Shown here in pieces: positions 35,589-45,680 of a stretch of 64,000 nt of DNA. The notes beneath the pieces are model-generated. The model ran no database searches. It was given only the letters and a program-made list of their open reading frames with translations, and was not told the DNA's origin. The DNA is from Apibacter mensalis (GTDB lineage Bacteria > Bacteroidota > Bacteroidia > Flavobacteriales > Weeksellaceae). The position numbers and the translations under genes were made by a program. Where the stretch lies: assembly GCF_001418685.1 (NCBI RefSeq), contig NZ_LIVM01000002.1, forward strand, positions 109,757 through 173,756, in the 5' to 3' direction. Within the stretch, counting starts at the first letter, position 1. Each line of letters starts with the position of its first letter.

Positions 35589-36101
35589 TTATTTCACTGA
35601 TGCCGTTTTCTCTTTTCCTGCTTCCCAAATTTTGTATTTGATTACGTACCCTTTAGGCGCATAAATTACTATCGGCAAATTACTGTTATATCTTACAATG
35701 GTTGACTCGGACGAAATAAATTTTTCCTTATTTACTACCTGTGGACATGCCATTAGTGTAGATACAGTCTTTCCTTCTGAAGAAAATTCATAAAAGTTAT
35801 ATCCCCAACCTTCCAACTCTTTTTCTTCAGTTCTTCCCATTAAAGTATGTTTATTACAATCTACTTTCATAATTTTTCCGGGAATAAGCTCTACTTTATA
35901 CAAATCCTCATCGCTTTTTTTATCTAAAAAAATTACATAACGTACCATCCCCGGTTTGGCCTCAGGAAAGTTTGCCAATTCTTTTCCGGGATCATTATCT
36001 TCTTTATTTTTATACATGGTATCTACATTAGTATGAGTGAAAGATACTAATATACTTCCTAAAATAATTCCTGTCAAAATTTTTCTAATTGTTTTCATCA
36101 T
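35589..36101 (-). CDS. eco: Ecotin, periplasmic serine-protease inhibitor
   Basis: 170 residues with a signal peptide (~1-22). It matches E. coli ecotin along its length: FPEAKPGMVRYVIFLD, the two cysteines of the disulfide (C82 in VDCNKHTL, C119 in MACP), LEGWGYNFYEF, and the reactive loop STLMACP with M117 at P1, as in E. coli (STMMACP). The C-terminal dimerisation strand YNSNLPIVIYAPKGYVIKYKIW is also kept. Ecotin dimers inhibit chymotrypsin, trypsin and elastase-like enzymes and protect bacteria from host neutrophil or gut proteases. It stands alone between unrelated genes. Confidence 0.93.
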   Translation of the reverse strand: MMKTIRKILTGIILGSILVSFTHTNVDTMYKNKEDNDPGKELANFPEAKPGMVRYVIFLDKKSDEDLYKVELIPGKIMKVDCNKHTLMGRTEEKELEGWGYNFYEFSSEGKTVSTLMACPQVVNKEKFISSESTIVRYNSNLPIVIYAPKGYVIKYKIWEAGKEKTASVK

Positions 36102-36539
36102 ATTTAATTTAATACTTGTTATTTATTTATAGAGATGCTTTTTCATCTATTTTTCCATAAATTATTTTTTTTATTTTTAAAAAAACAACCCTAATACATG
36201 TTTAATTTATTGAATTTAAAAAACTTACAACTTTTAACATTCTATTTATTTTTTTAAGTAAAAGAGTAATTTGTCTTTCAAATACCGTTTCTAACTTATA
36301 CTTTTATAGGTGGCGAAATATTTACCTGTATAAATTTCATTTAAAAATAAATATCAAGTTACCATCTCAAAGTTAGTTGTTTTTTGACAATTATATTGAA
36401 ATATAATCATCCTGGAACACAATAAATTTAATGTATTCTTATTTTATTAAATAGCTTCAGCATCTCATTAATTCTTATTATTTTTACTTAGTGAGATTAA
36501 TAACATAAATTTTTTCTCCATTTTATAAATTTACATGTA
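36102..36539. other. Gene-poor intergenic region, 438 bp
   Basis: AT-rich divergent region between ecotin and a membrane-protein gene. No ORF, repeat or convincing TAnnTTTG element in a suitable position seen. Confidence 0.4.
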
Positions 36540-36968
36540 ATGAAAAGACTATCTTTATTATTACTTTTTGAAATATTGGTTTCAATTTCCATTGGATTTC
36601 TCATGTCTAAAATGTCTTGGATAGGTCGTATGGGAATCAATTTATTTCGCAATGAATATAAAATTCTAAAGGTATGGTGGAAAACTGCTCTGATTGTTCT
36701 TAGCATCCAACTGTTGCTCATACTAATTCAATACATTATAAAACGTACGTGTAAGGTAACGATTTCCAAGCTTCTCTTCTTTTTATTTTTACTAAGCGGA
36801 TGTATTGGGCTGGTTTACACTTATCATGATTTCTCAACGGTTTATGAACATAGAATCATGAAAGAACGTTTTCATTTGGGTGGATATTTATTTTGGATTG
36901 GCTGGATTGCCTCCAATCTGTATTTTCTTGTGACTCCCTATCAAAAAACTGTTCAAATTAATGACTAA
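36540..36968 (+). CDS. Small multi-pass membrane protein, unknown function
   Basis: 142 residues with four predicted TM helices (about 4-22, 46-64, 76-95, 116-133). Conserved-looking charged loops: FRNEYKILKVWWKT and HRIMKERFHLGGYLFW. No family recognised. Monocistronic. Confidence 0.6.
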   Translation: MKRLSLLLLFEILVSISIGFLMSKMSWIGRMGINLFRNEYKILKVWWKTALIVLSIQLLLILIQYIIKRTCKVTISKLLFFLFLLSGCIGLVYTYHDFSTVYEHRIMKERFHLGGYLFWIGWIASNLYFLVTPYQKTVQIND

Positions 36969-37320
36969 AATATAAATCTATTTAGTTAACAGTCTCTAAA
37001 AAAACTAATTTTACTATCTATTGATTACCGTATCTATGAACGTATATTATATTTATAAAACTAAAAGTTACAACAGTTGATGAATTTGTTCAATTATTTT
37101 TTAAGAATTTAAATTCTGCAACATATATATGAACATCTCGTATAAATAATTTTGTTTACTTGATTCAACATTCGAACTTTTAATAATCCATACGAATAAA
37201 AATATTCCAATTATTTTAAACAGTCGAAACCATATATTCTAATAGGTTGCAAGTGTTCTTGGTACCTAAACTTTTATATACATTGCATTCTTCAATAGGT
37301 TTATTTTCGAATAAAATCTA
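36969..37320. other. Gene-poor intergenic region upstream of the E1 gene
   Basis: About 350 bp of AT-rich sequence between two same-strand genes. Only the -7 element at its right edge is recognised. Confidence 0.4.
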
Positions 37321-37328
37321 TAACTTTG
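37321..37328 (+). promoter_or_regulatory. -7 element (TAACTTTG) of the fused E1 gene
   Basis: TAnnTTTG match 25 bp upstream of the GTG at 37353. It contains the TTG at 37326, which therefore cannot be the start codon if this promoter is used. Confidence 0.5.
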
Positions 37329-37352
37329 TTTCTGCTAAAAATATTTATAGGA

Positions 37353-39815
37353 GTGATTAAAGATATAGATCCCATTATCTCAGATGCTAATTTAAGCTTT
37401 CAGGAATTTAAAAAAGAAGTGCTTAATGATTATAGATTGTGCATTATAAGCCGTTATTGCAGTTTATTGGCAAGAAAGGAGGTTCTTTCCGGAAAAGCTA
37501 AATTTGCCATTTTAGGGGACGGAAAAGAGCTTCCGCAAATAGCTATGGCTAAAGTTTTCAGAAATGGAGACTTCCGTTCCGGGTATTATCGCGATCAAAC
37601 TATAGCATTTGCGATAGGTGAGATTACTATTGAAAATTATTTTGCACAAATATATGCAGATACCGATGATGTAAGAGAACCACAATCTGGCGGGAGAATG
37701 ATGAATTGTCATTATGCTTCTCATCTGATTGATGAAGAAGGCAATTGGAAAGTCCTTACTGATCAAAAAAATAATGCTGCAGATTTATCACCTACAGCCG
37801 CCCAAATTCCGCGTCTATTCGGACTAGCTTATGCTTCTAAAATTTATAGAAATTGTCCCGGGCTTGAAAATAAAATTCAATTTTCCAATCAGGGTAATGA
37901 AATAGCTTTCGGAACTATTGGAGATGCCAGTACTTCCGAAGGGCATTTTTGGGAAGCTTTAAATGCTGCTTGCGCATTGCAAATTCCTATGGTACTTTCT
38001 ATATGGGACGATGGTTACGGTATTTCTGTTGAATCATCTAAGCAAAGAGCAAAGGACGATTTTTCCGAGCTTTTACAGGGATTTAAACGTACTCATGAAG
38101 AAAATTCCCGAGGGTGTGAAATCATTACGGCTCATGGATGGGATTATCCAGAACTGATCGAAGCCTATGCACGTGCCGAAAAAATAGCAAGGGAAAAGCA
38201 TATCCCCGTTATCATACATGTGAGTGAGCTTACTCAACCTCAAGGACATTCCAGTTCCGGCTCCCACGAAAGATATAAATCTGCCGAACGATTAGAATGG
38301 GAAAAAGAATACGATTGTATTAAAAAATTCAGAGAATGGATTATTAATTATGAAGCTTATGATCAATCTACCAATCTAAAAATACATGTTGCTACCGAGG
38401 AAGAATTGTTGACTTTAGAAAAAGAAATTAAACAATTGGTTAAGGAGCATCAAAAAAATGAATGGAATAAATTCCGTACAGACATGGATGCCCTTAGCAA
38501 TCATACCCTTTCTTTAATTTCATCGTTAGCAGATGAAAGCGTTAAAAAAGCTTTTATAAATCTGGAAAAAGAAAATTTTCTCAATCTATCACTTCCTTAT
38601 AAAAAAGATATTTTCCATTTGATAAGGAAGGTTCTACGAATAGTCAGGGAAGAACGCACACAGGCAAAAACTAATCTGCAAAACTGGCTCAACCAACTAG
38701 CTGAGAATGAAAGCCATAATTATAATTCCAAATTATATACAGATACTAAGTTCTCTGCTTTACAGGTTCCCTACATTCCCCCTACGTATGATGAAAATGC
38801 TGAACAAGTAGATGGAAGAATTGTGATAAGAAATAATTTTGATAAACTTTTCGAAAAATACCCTGAAATCATTGCCTTTGGTGAAGATGTAGGAAAGATA
38901 GGTGATGTTAATCAAGGATTTGAAGGATTACAAGAGAAGTACGGTTACTACAGGGTATCCGATACCGGAATTCGCGAAAGTACCATAATAGGCCAAGGGT
39001 TGGGAATGGCTATGAGAGGTTTGCGCCCCATCGCCGAAATTCAATATCTGGATTATATACTTTATTGTCTACAAACTATGAGTGATGATTTGGCTTCTTT
39101 AAGCTACCGTACAAAAGGAAAACAAAAAGCCCCTCTGATTATCCGTACTCGAGGTCACAGGCTGGAAGGCATTTGGCATTCCGGATCTCCTATGGGAGGA
39201 ATCATTAACTATATAAGAGGTATATATGTTTTGGTCCCTAGAAATTTCGTTCAGGCTGCAGGATTCTATAATACCATGATACAAGCAGAAGAACCTTGCC
39301 TACTTATCGAATGTTTGAACGGTTATCGATTGAAAGAAACCATCCCTTCTAATTTAGGTGAATTTACCACTCCAGTCGGGAAGATTGAAATAACCCGTGA
39401 AGGTAAAGATATTACTGTGGTAACTTATGGCGCTACCTGGAAAATCGTTTCTGAAGCTGCCAATGAATTACAGACTCTAGGTATAGATATAGAGATCATT
39501 GATATTCAATCATTAATACCATTCGACTTAAGCCATGAAATTGTTGAGAGTTTAAAAAAAACCAACCGTTTGGTTATTGCTGACGAAGATGTTTCCGGAG
39601 GAGCCAGTTCGTATATATTGCAAAAAATAATTGAAGAACAAAATGGTTTTCAATATTTAGACTCTGCGCCGAAAACTATAACGGCTAAGGATCATCGACC
39701 TGCCTACGGTTCTGATGGAGATTATTTTTCTAAACCTTCAGTTGATGATGTGATTGAAAAGATATATGATATTATGCACGAAGTAAATCCATCCGAATTC
39801 CCGAAAATAAGCTAA
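37353..39815 (+). CDS. Fused 2-oxoacid (branched-chain type) dehydrogenase E1 alpha-beta
   Basis: About 820 residues. The first half is an E1-alpha: TPP/Mg motif region GDASTSEGHFWEALNAACAL, substrate loop GYYRDQTIAF, SGGRMMNCHY. The second half, from about GRIVIRNNFDKLFEKYPEIIAFGEDVG, is an E1-beta with transketolase domains. It decarboxylates a 2-oxoacid and passes the acyl group to a lipoyl E2, feeding branched-chain fatty acids. Fusion of both subunits is usual in flavobacteria. I prefer the GTG start (aggaGTG context) to an upstream TTG that overlaps the promoter. recF follows 8 bp later. Confidence 0.9.
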   Translation: MIKDIDPIISDANLSFQEFKKEVLNDYRLCIISRYCSLLARKEVLSGKAKFAILGDGKELPQIAMAKVFRNGDFRSGYYRDQTIAFAIGEITIENYFAQIYADTDDVREPQSGGRMMNCHYASHLIDEEGNWKVLTDQKNNAADLSPTAAQIPRLFGLAYASKIYRNCPGLENKIQFSNQGNEIAFGTIGDASTSEGHFWEALNAACALQIPMVLSIWDDGYGISVESSKQRAKDDFSELLQGFKRTHEENSRGCEIITAHGWDYPELIEAYARAEKIAREKHIPVIIHVSELTQPQGHSSSGSHERYKSAERLEWEKEYDCIKKFREWIINYEAYDQSTNLKIHVATEEELLTLEKEIKQLVKEHQKNEWNKFRTDMDALSNHTLSLISSLADESVKKAFINLEKENFLNLSLPYKKDIFHLIRKVLRIVREERTQAKTNLQNWLNQLAENESHNYNSKLYTDTKFSALQVPYIPPTYDENAEQVDGRIVIRNNFDKLFEKYPEIIAFGEDVGKIGDVNQGFEGLQEKYGYYRVSDTGIRESTIIGQGLGMAMRGLRPIAEIQYLDYILYCLQTMSDDLASLSYRTKGKQKAPLIIRTRGHRLEGIWHSGSPMGGIINYIRGIYVLVPRNFVQAAGFYNTMIQAEEPCLLIECLNGYRLKETIPSNLGEFTTPVGKIEITREGKDITVVTYGATWKIVSEAANELQTLGIDIEIIDIQSLIPFDLSHEIVESLKKTNRLVIADEDVSGGASSYILQKIIEEQNGFQYLDSAPKTITAKDHRPAYGSDGDYFSKPSVDDVIEKIYDIMHEVNPSEFPKIS

Positions 39816-39822
39816 AATATAC

Positions 39823-40902
39823 ATGTATCTAAAAATTCTTAGATTATTTAATTTTAAAAACTTTTCTGAAAAAAATTTTACCTTTTCTGAAAAAATAAAT
39901 TGTTTTGTGGGAAATAATGGTGTAGGAAAAACCAATGTTTTAGATGCAATTCATTATCTTTCATTAACCAAAAGCTATTTAAACTATTCGGATCAAAACA
40001 ATATACGTTTTCATGAAAGCTTTTTTTCGGTGGAAGGAAACTTTTGGAATGATACTACTGAGGATACAATAAGAATCGTAGTTCAAACCGGACAAAAAAA
40101 AGTTATAAAAAGAAATTTTAAGGCTTACGAAAAAATTTCTGACCATATTGGTAAATATCCTTGCGTAATGATTTCTCCCTATGATCGTAATTTGATTAGC
40201 GAAGGAAGTGAGTTTAGACGGAAATTTATGGATGCAATGATCAGTCAAATTAATTCTGATTATCTCCATCTGATTCTTAGATACCAGAAGGCTTTGGCAC
40301 AAAGAAATGCCTTATTAAAATTATTTTCAGCCAACCATTATTTTGATGCTATTAGCTTAGAAATGTATGATTCCGAATTGATAGAAAACGGAACTAAAAT
40401 ACATCATATACGAAAAGAATTTATCGCCTCTTATGTACCTAAATTCTCTAACTTTTATTCCGCACTTTCACAAGGTGAAGAAGAAGTAACAATTCAATAT
40501 ATATCGGATTTAGAAGATAAAGAGCCGAGCAGCCTATTAAAAGAAAATTTGGAAAAGGACCGAGCAGCAGCTTATACAACCCGAGGAATCCACAAAGATG
40601 ATCTGATTTTTAAATTATTTCAATATCCCATCAAAAAATTTGGTTCACAAGGTCAGCAAAAATCTTTTTTAGTTGCTTTAAAATTGGCACAACTTCAAAC
40701 TATTAAAGAATATTCATCTAAAAGTCCGATTTTATTGATGGATGATATTTTTGATAAATTGGATGACCATAGAGTTGCTCAATTAGTAAAATTAGCTCAT
40801 GAAGAACAATTTGGACAAATTTTTCTTTCAGATACCCATAATGACAGAACTGAAAAAATAGTCCAACAAATCAGCTCTGATTATCTAATTTTTAAACTTT
40901 AG
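39823..40902 (+). CDS. recF: DNA replication/repair protein RecF
   Basis: 359 residues, SMC-like ATPase that loads RecA at gaps. Walker A GNNGVGKTNVLDAIHYLSLTKS, the RecF-specific RRKFMDAMISQINSDYL, ABC signature region FGSQGQQKSFLVALKLAQL and Walker B PILLMDDIFDKLD are all present. Starts 8 bp after the E1 gene, so it may be partly co-transcribed with it. Confidence 0.95.
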   Translation: MYLKILRLFNFKNFSEKNFTFSEKINCFVGNNGVGKTNVLDAIHYLSLTKSYLNYSDQNNIRFHESFFSVEGNFWNDTTEDTIRIVVQTGQKKVIKRNFKAYEKISDHIGKYPCVMISPYDRNLISEGSEFRRKFMDAMISQINSDYLHLILRYQKALAQRNALLKLFSANHYFDAISLEMYDSELIENGTKIHHIRKEFIASYVPKFSNFYSALSQGEEEVTIQYISDLEDKEPSSLLKENLEKDRAAAYTTRGIHKDDLIFKLFQYPIKKFGSQGQQKSFLVALKLAQLQTIKEYSSKSPILLMDDIFDKLDDHRVAQLVKLAHEEQFGQIFLSDTHNDRTEKIVQQISSDYLIFKL

Positions 40903-40952
40903 TTTTACGCTTTATACTATTGACTAAAATTCATACTATTCTTTTTTTGACG

Positions 40953-40960
40953 TAATTTTG
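40953..40960 (+). promoter_or_regulatory. -7 element (TAATTTTG) upstream of the DUF721 gene
   Basis: TAnnTTTG match 20 bp before the ATG at 40981, suggesting the DUF721 gene can be transcribed separately from recF. Confidence 0.4.
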
Positions 40961-40980
40961 CCTATAAATCTATAATTTGT

Positions 40981-41274
40981 ATGAGTATAAGAAGAAAAGA
41001 GCAAACCAGCAATTCTGCCATTAAAAAACTTATTAAAACATTAGGAATGGAAGAAAAGCTTCTTACTTTTAAAATAGAAGAAAAATGGCGAGAAATGATG
41101 GGCAATCCTATAGCCAATCATACCCAAAGAATATTTATTGATAACGAAACCTTATACATTCAGCTGGATTCTTCTGCTTTACGTCATGAATTAAATTACA
41201 GCCAAAATAAAATTCTTGCTGAAATTACAAAAGATAGTACACAAACATGCTTTACTAAAATTAAGTTTATATAA
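40981..41274 (+). CDS. DUF721 (DciA-like) protein
   Basis: 97 residues. SNSAIKKLIKTLGMEEKL, WREMMGNPIANHTQRIFIDNETLYIQLDSSALRHEL is the DUF721 pattern, related to the DciA domain that helps load replicative helicase in many bacteria. Gene order recF-DUF721 is conserved broadly and supports a role in replication. Whether it acts as DciA here is inference. Confidence 0.8.
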   Translation: MSIRRKEQTSNSAIKKLIKTLGMEEKLLTFKIEEKWREMMGNPIANHTQRIFIDNETLYIQLDSSALRHELNYSQNKILAEITKDSTQTCFTKIKFI

Positions 41275-41662
41275 TATTTGTTCAATTATTTTTAAACATC
41301 ATATTGTTACATTAGCCCACTCTTCTTATTTTTTTAATATTGAAGAAGTAAAATAATCTAAAGTTATAAAATTAAACATCTTGCGTTTATTTATAAATTA
41401 TTTTATAAATTACATAAAAATCACTTAAAGCTTTCGCTTATTCTTCCGGAATATAAAAACAAAATTGGAACTTAATTTACAAGTATTAATACTTTCTTAA
41501 CTTAACTTATTAAGATAATTAGTTAAATTAGCCGATAATATTTATTACCGTATTTATATATTCCCATCATTGGGATAGGAAACCATGGGGCAAGTATAAA
41601 AAATCAGTTTTTATTCTGTACGTATGCTTTCCTTTTAAATAATTAATTTTAAATAAATTTTA
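41275..41662. other. Gene-poor intergenic region, 388 bp
   Basis: AT-rich, between two same-strand genes. No ORF, repeat or structured RNA recognised. Confidence 0.4.
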
Positions 41663-44137
41663 ATGAAAAAAGGTATTACTTTTCTGATTTCTATTTTAAT
41701 CATTGGTTATACTAGGGCTCAAGATTATTCCAATTATCATCCTTCTGCCACCAGGATTAATGATTTAGTTCATACTAAGCTAAAAGTAGGATTTGATATT
41801 CCCAACGAAAAGCTTCTAGGCGAAGCGTGGATTACTTTAAAGCCACATTTCTACCCTACCGATTCTTTAACATTAGATGCAAAAGGTATGGAAATTTCCA
41901 CCCTTAACTTAAATGGAAATAAAGCATTAAAGTATACGTATAATGATGATAAGTTGAAGATAAAATTAGATAAAAGTTATCAAAGAAATGAAACCTATAC
42001 GATCTATATTAAATATATAGCAATTCCCGGTTCTATTAAGCAAAAAGGGAGCGAAGCCATTCATGATGCTAAAGGACTTTATTTTATAAACCCCAGAGGA
42101 GAAAATAAAGACAAGCCTACACAAATTTGGACTCAAGGTGAGACCGAATCCAACAGTTGTTGGTTTCCGACTATTGATAAACCTAATCAGAAATCTTCAG
42201 AAGAAATTTACATTACAATTCCGGACAAATATGTAACCTTATCTAACGGTATTTTAAAAAATCAGACCAAAAATTCTGATGGTACTCGTACAGATTATTG
42301 GAAATTCGATAAAAAACATGCTCCGTATTTATTTTTCATGGGTATAGGAGAATTTTCTATTGTAAAAGATAAATGGAGAAATATTCCTGTAGAATATTAT
42401 GTGGATAAGGAATATGAACCGTATGCTAAGCAAATTTTTGGAGATACCCCATCTATGATTGAATATTTTTCTACCATTTTACAATATCCTTATCCGTGGG
42501 AAAAATATAGTCAAATGGTGGGAAAAGATTATGTAAGTGGAGCCATGGAAAATACCACTTGTACCCTTCATGATGAAAATGCATTACAAAAACCCGGTCA
42601 ACTTATCGATAAAAACAGTTGGGAACCGGTTATTGCTCATGAGTTATTCCATCATTGGTTTGGAGATCTTGCTACTACGGAAAGCTGGTCCAACCTTCCG
42701 GTAAATGAATCATTTGCCAATTATTCGGAATATTTATGGTTGGAACATAAATATGGGAAAGATTATGCGGAAGAACATAGGGATAACGAAAGGGAAGGCT
42801 ATATGTATGGTGGTGAAAATTTCGCCAAGGATCTAATACGCTTTAAATACAAAGATCGAGAAGATATGTTGGATGCCGTAAGCTATAATAAAGGAGGATT
42901 GATTCTTCATATGTTGCGCAATTACCTGGGCGATGATGCATTTTTTTCCGGTATGAGCCTATATCTGAAAACCAACGAATATAAGGCAACTGAAGCCCAT
43001 CATCTTCGTTTGGCTTGGGAAGAAGTAAGCGGTAAGGATCTTAATTGGTTTTTCAATCAATGGTTTTTTGGAAATGGACATCCGAAATTAAAATCAGCTT
43101 ATACATATAATGAATCTAAAAAAACCGTTACGGTTACGCTTACTCAAAATCAAGAACCCAAATTTCAATTTCCTTTAGATATTGACATATATGAAAATGG
43201 AAAACCAACCCGACATCATGTTTGGGTAAAAGCATCAGAAACTAATTCTTTTGAGCTTCCTTTTAAATATAAACCCCAATTGGTAAATATAAATCCAGAT
43301 AAGGTTCTACTTTGCGAACTCAATGACGATAAAACCATTGAACAATATAATATTCAATATAAATATGCTGCTGAATACAGTTCAAGAAAAGAGGCTATAA
43401 GTAAATTAGCTGATGCTCAAACTTCTCATGCAGAAGCGTTGGAAACTCTATTAAAAGCGGCTTCTTCTGATAAATTTGATGGACTGCGAACCTTTGCCAT
43501 TTCAAAATTAGATGAAACGAATCCTACAGTTAAGCAAAAATCTGCTTCAATATTGGAAAAGATTGCTACTTCAGATAGTAAAACATTAGTTCAGGCTGAA
43601 GCTATTAAACAATTAGCAAAAATTGATGCCACTAAGTATAAGGACTTATTTATAAAATCTTTTAATAGTCCTTCCTATAGTGTGAAAGCGGCCACTATAC
43701 TTGGTGTTTTAAAGGTGGATAAAAATGCTGCTTCAGAGCTGGTTACTAAAATTACTGATAAAAATCCGGGAAATGATTTATCTATTGCTATGGCTAAAAC
43801 TGCAATTGTAAATAAAGATATTTCCCAGCTTGCTCTTATTTCAAAAAATTTCTTAAACTTGTTACTTAGTGCTGAATCTCAAGAAGAAGCAGATACCTAT
43901 TTTGGAAGCCTACAGACTATTATGATGGGAGACTATCCTAACGAAACTCAAAATATTGTTGATTCTATATTAAAAATCTATCCTCAAGCTAAAAAATACA
44001 GCTTTGGAGGAGTGATGTTGCAAATAATGCAAGGGTCTTTACAAATGAAACAACAAGCTTCGAATGCATCACCTCTTAATCAAAGTCTTGCTGATCAAGT
44101 GAAATATATTTCAGATGGATTGAATAAAATGAAATAA
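41663..44137 (+). CDS. M1-family metallopeptidase (aminopeptidase N-like)
   Basis: 824 residues with a signal peptide (~1-20, ending RAQ). M1 signatures: substrate-binding GAMENTT (293-299) and zinc site HELFHHWFGDLATTESWSNLPVNE with H326, E327, H330 and E349. After the catalytic domain comes a C-terminal helical-repeat (HEAT-like) region (~560-800: KEAISKLADAQTSHAEALETLLKAA). Likely a periplasmic peptide scavenger. Confidence 0.92.
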   Translation: MKKGITFLISILIIGYTRAQDYSNYHPSATRINDLVHTKLKVGFDIPNEKLLGEAWITLKPHFYPTDSLTLDAKGMEISTLNLNGNKALKYTYNDDKLKIKLDKSYQRNETYTIYIKYIAIPGSIKQKGSEAIHDAKGLYFINPRGENKDKPTQIWTQGETESNSCWFPTIDKPNQKSSEEIYITIPDKYVTLSNGILKNQTKNSDGTRTDYWKFDKKHAPYLFFMGIGEFSIVKDKWRNIPVEYYVDKEYEPYAKQIFGDTPSMIEYFSTILQYPYPWEKYSQMVGKDYVSGAMENTTCTLHDENALQKPGQLIDKNSWEPVIAHELFHHWFGDLATTESWSNLPVNESFANYSEYLWLEHKYGKDYAEEHRDNEREGYMYGGENFAKDLIRFKYKDREDMLDAVSYNKGGLILHMLRNYLGDDAFFSGMSLYLKTNEYKATEAHHLRLAWEEVSGKDLNWFFNQWFFGNGHPKLKSAYTYNESKKTVTVTLTQNQEPKFQFPLDIDIYENGKPTRHHVWVKASETNSFELPFKYKPQLVNINPDKVLLCELNDDKTIEQYNIQYKYAAEYSSRKEAISKLADAQTSHAEALETLLKAASSDKFDGLRTFAISKLDETNPTVKQKSASILEKIATSDSKTLVQAEAIKQLAKIDATKYKDLFIKSFNSPSYSVKAATILGVLKVDKNAASELVTKITDKNPGNDLSIAMAKTAIVNKDISQLALISKNFLNLLLSAESQEEADTYFGSLQTIMMGDYPNETQNIVDSILKIYPQAKKYSFGGVMLQIMQGSLQMKQQASNASPLNQSLADQVKYISDGLNKMK

Positions 44138-44156
44138 TCGGTAATTTAAAATTTGT

Positions 44157-44194
44157 AAAAAAGAGTAAGGATTTCATCCTTACTCTTTTTTTTT
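44157..44194 (+). terminator. Terminator after the M1 peptidase gene
   Basis: Perfect stem AAAAAAGAGTAAGGAT / ATCCTTACTCTTTTTT with a 4-nt loop and a long T-run. Confidence 0.9.
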
Positions 44195-44225
44195 ATATAT
44201 TTAAAAATCATTTAATATCCTTAAC

Positions 44226-44717
44226 ATGACAATTATTGCAGCTATAGACGAAAATAACGCAATAGGAAATGATAACCAATTACTTTGGCATCTTCCCCTA
44301 GATTTAAAAAGATTTAAATCTCTAACACAAAATCATGTTGTTGTTATGGGCAGAAAAACGTTTGACTCGTTAGGTTGTCCTCTTCCCAATCGTCTTAATA
44401 TAGTTATATCTTCGAACGCAGATTATAAGGTTCCGGAAAATGTTTTGCTTTTTAATTCCTTATCAGAAGCCTTGGAATCTGCGCTTAGTAAAGATTCCAA
44501 TCCTTACATTATTGGAGGAGGAACTATCTATAGACAAGCGTTTGAATATGCAGATACTTTAGAAATTACATTAGTACACACAAGGATAGAAATGACAGAT
44601 ACTTATTTTCCTAAAATTGACTTTTCTAAATGGAATAAAATTTTTGAAGAATTTCATCCTAAAAACAATAAACACCTTTATGACTTCCGCTTTATAACTT
44701 ACCAAAAAAAAATATAA
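44226..44717 (+). CDS. folA: Dihydrofolate reductase
   Basis: 163 residues. Reduces dihydrofolate to tetrahydrofolate with NADPH. AAIDENNAIGNDNQLLWHLPLDLKRFK, VVMGRKTFDSLG and the cofactor loop IIGGGTIYRQAFEYADTLEITLV are textbook DHFR. The acidic active-site residue lies in LPLDLKRF. Only 1 bp separates its stop from the stop of a converging lipoprotein gene. Confidence 0.95.
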   Translation: MTIIAAIDENNAIGNDNQLLWHLPLDLKRFKSLTQNHVVVMGRKTFDSLGCPLPNRLNIVISSNADYKVPENVLLFNSLSEALESALSKDSNPYIIGGGTIYRQAFEYADTLEITLVHTRIEMTDTYFPKIDFSKWNKIFEEFHPKNNKHLYDFRFITYQKKI

Positions 44718-44718
44718 A

Positions 44719-45315
44719 TTATTTACTCTTAGTAACGATCCAACCTTTATCTTTTTTATAACTTAAATTAAAAGTTTTAACTATAAAATCAGTATGAGGA
44801 TTTTTATCATAGCCTACTATGAAAAAGTCGTTAGTTACCTTTTTAAGTGTCAAAACAGCCTTAGCTGTTTTCTTACCGGTTAATTCAATCCTGGCTTGTT
44901 CTTTATCTCCTAATTTATATTCCACGGATTTTAATTCAACAGTTTCTTTTTTTTGCTTAAGAACATAAGGGCGGGCTTTTTCCGTAAGCTTAACTTTATA
45001 AGTAAAAACACTATCTATACTTAAGAATTTCTTTTTTTGTTTGATCAACATTAGATTTAAATATCCTTTTTCTTCTAAATTTTTATATGCTTTTAGATCA
45101 TTTTTATCTTTCTTAAGACTAAATTTTACTTCTCCAATGGTTATATTTACTGTTTCATATATAGGATTGGATTTCAGATAGGCTTCTATTGAATTTAGAG
45201 CGACATCTTCCGTTAAAGTTGCTTTATCTCCACAAGCTATAATAGTCATACCTACTATCAAAAGAAAAACAGTTTTCCATAAAAAATTATCTAAAATACT
45301 ATTCTTGGTATTCAT
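44719..45315 (-). CDS. Hypothetical lipoprotein
   Basis: 198 residues. Hydrophobic segment TVFLLIVGMTIIAC forms a lipoprotein signal peptide with lipobox IIAC (Cys ~28); an N-terminal extension MNTKNSILDNFLWK precedes it. The rest is Lys-rich, beta-rich and of unknown family. Confidence 0.6.
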   Translation of the reverse strand: MNTKNSILDNFLWKTVFLLIVGMTIIACGDKATLTEDVALNSIEAYLKSNPIYETVNITIGEVKFSLKKDKNDLKAYKNLEEKGYLNLMLIKQKKKFLSIDSVFTYKVKLTEKARPYVLKQKKETVELKSVEYKLGDKEQARIELTGKKTAKAVLTLKKVTNDFFIVGYDKNPHTDFIVKTFNLSYKKDKGWIVTKSK

Positions 45316-45377
45316 AACGATTTTATTAATAAAATAATTAATTAATCAAAAATCATACATTTTCCAGTCAGCTTATG

Positions 45378-45680
45378 TCAATGATGAAATTTTTGTCCAA
45401 AGATATTGTAAATAGCCCCCGATAATATACCAAGCCAAAAGACAACACCTGCAATAATCGTCCAAACGCAAATAATACGAGTAATAAACGAGCAACGTCT
45501 TGCTTTGGCATACATTTTTTGTTCCCAATATTGATTAACTCGTAAAGAATAAAATAAAGCAAATATTCCTACAGGGGCAAAGCAAGCCACTGTACAAATT
45601 ATAGCAAATGCCAGATAATTATCCGGAACTTTATCTTTTAAAATTTGTTCATTTTCCTGATCTATGATTTCCTTGCTCAT
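45378..45680 (-). CDS. CD225/dispanin-family membrane protein
   Basis: 100 residues with two TM helices. The pattern NYLAFAIICTVACFAPVGIFALFYSLRVNQYWEQKMYAKARRCSFITRIICVWTIIAGVV is that of the CD225/dispanin family (first helix, AxxxS-V loop, second helix). Function in bacteria is unknown. Confidence 0.8.
   Translation of the reverse strand: MSKEIIDQENEQILKDKVPDNYLAFAIICTVACFAPVGIFALFYSLRVNQYWEQKMYAKARRCSFITRIICVWTIIAGVVFWLGILSGAIYNIFGQKFHH

Noticed and set aside
39979..40302. 107-codon minus-strand frame inside recF
   Set aside because: Antisense shadow of conserved recF sequence.
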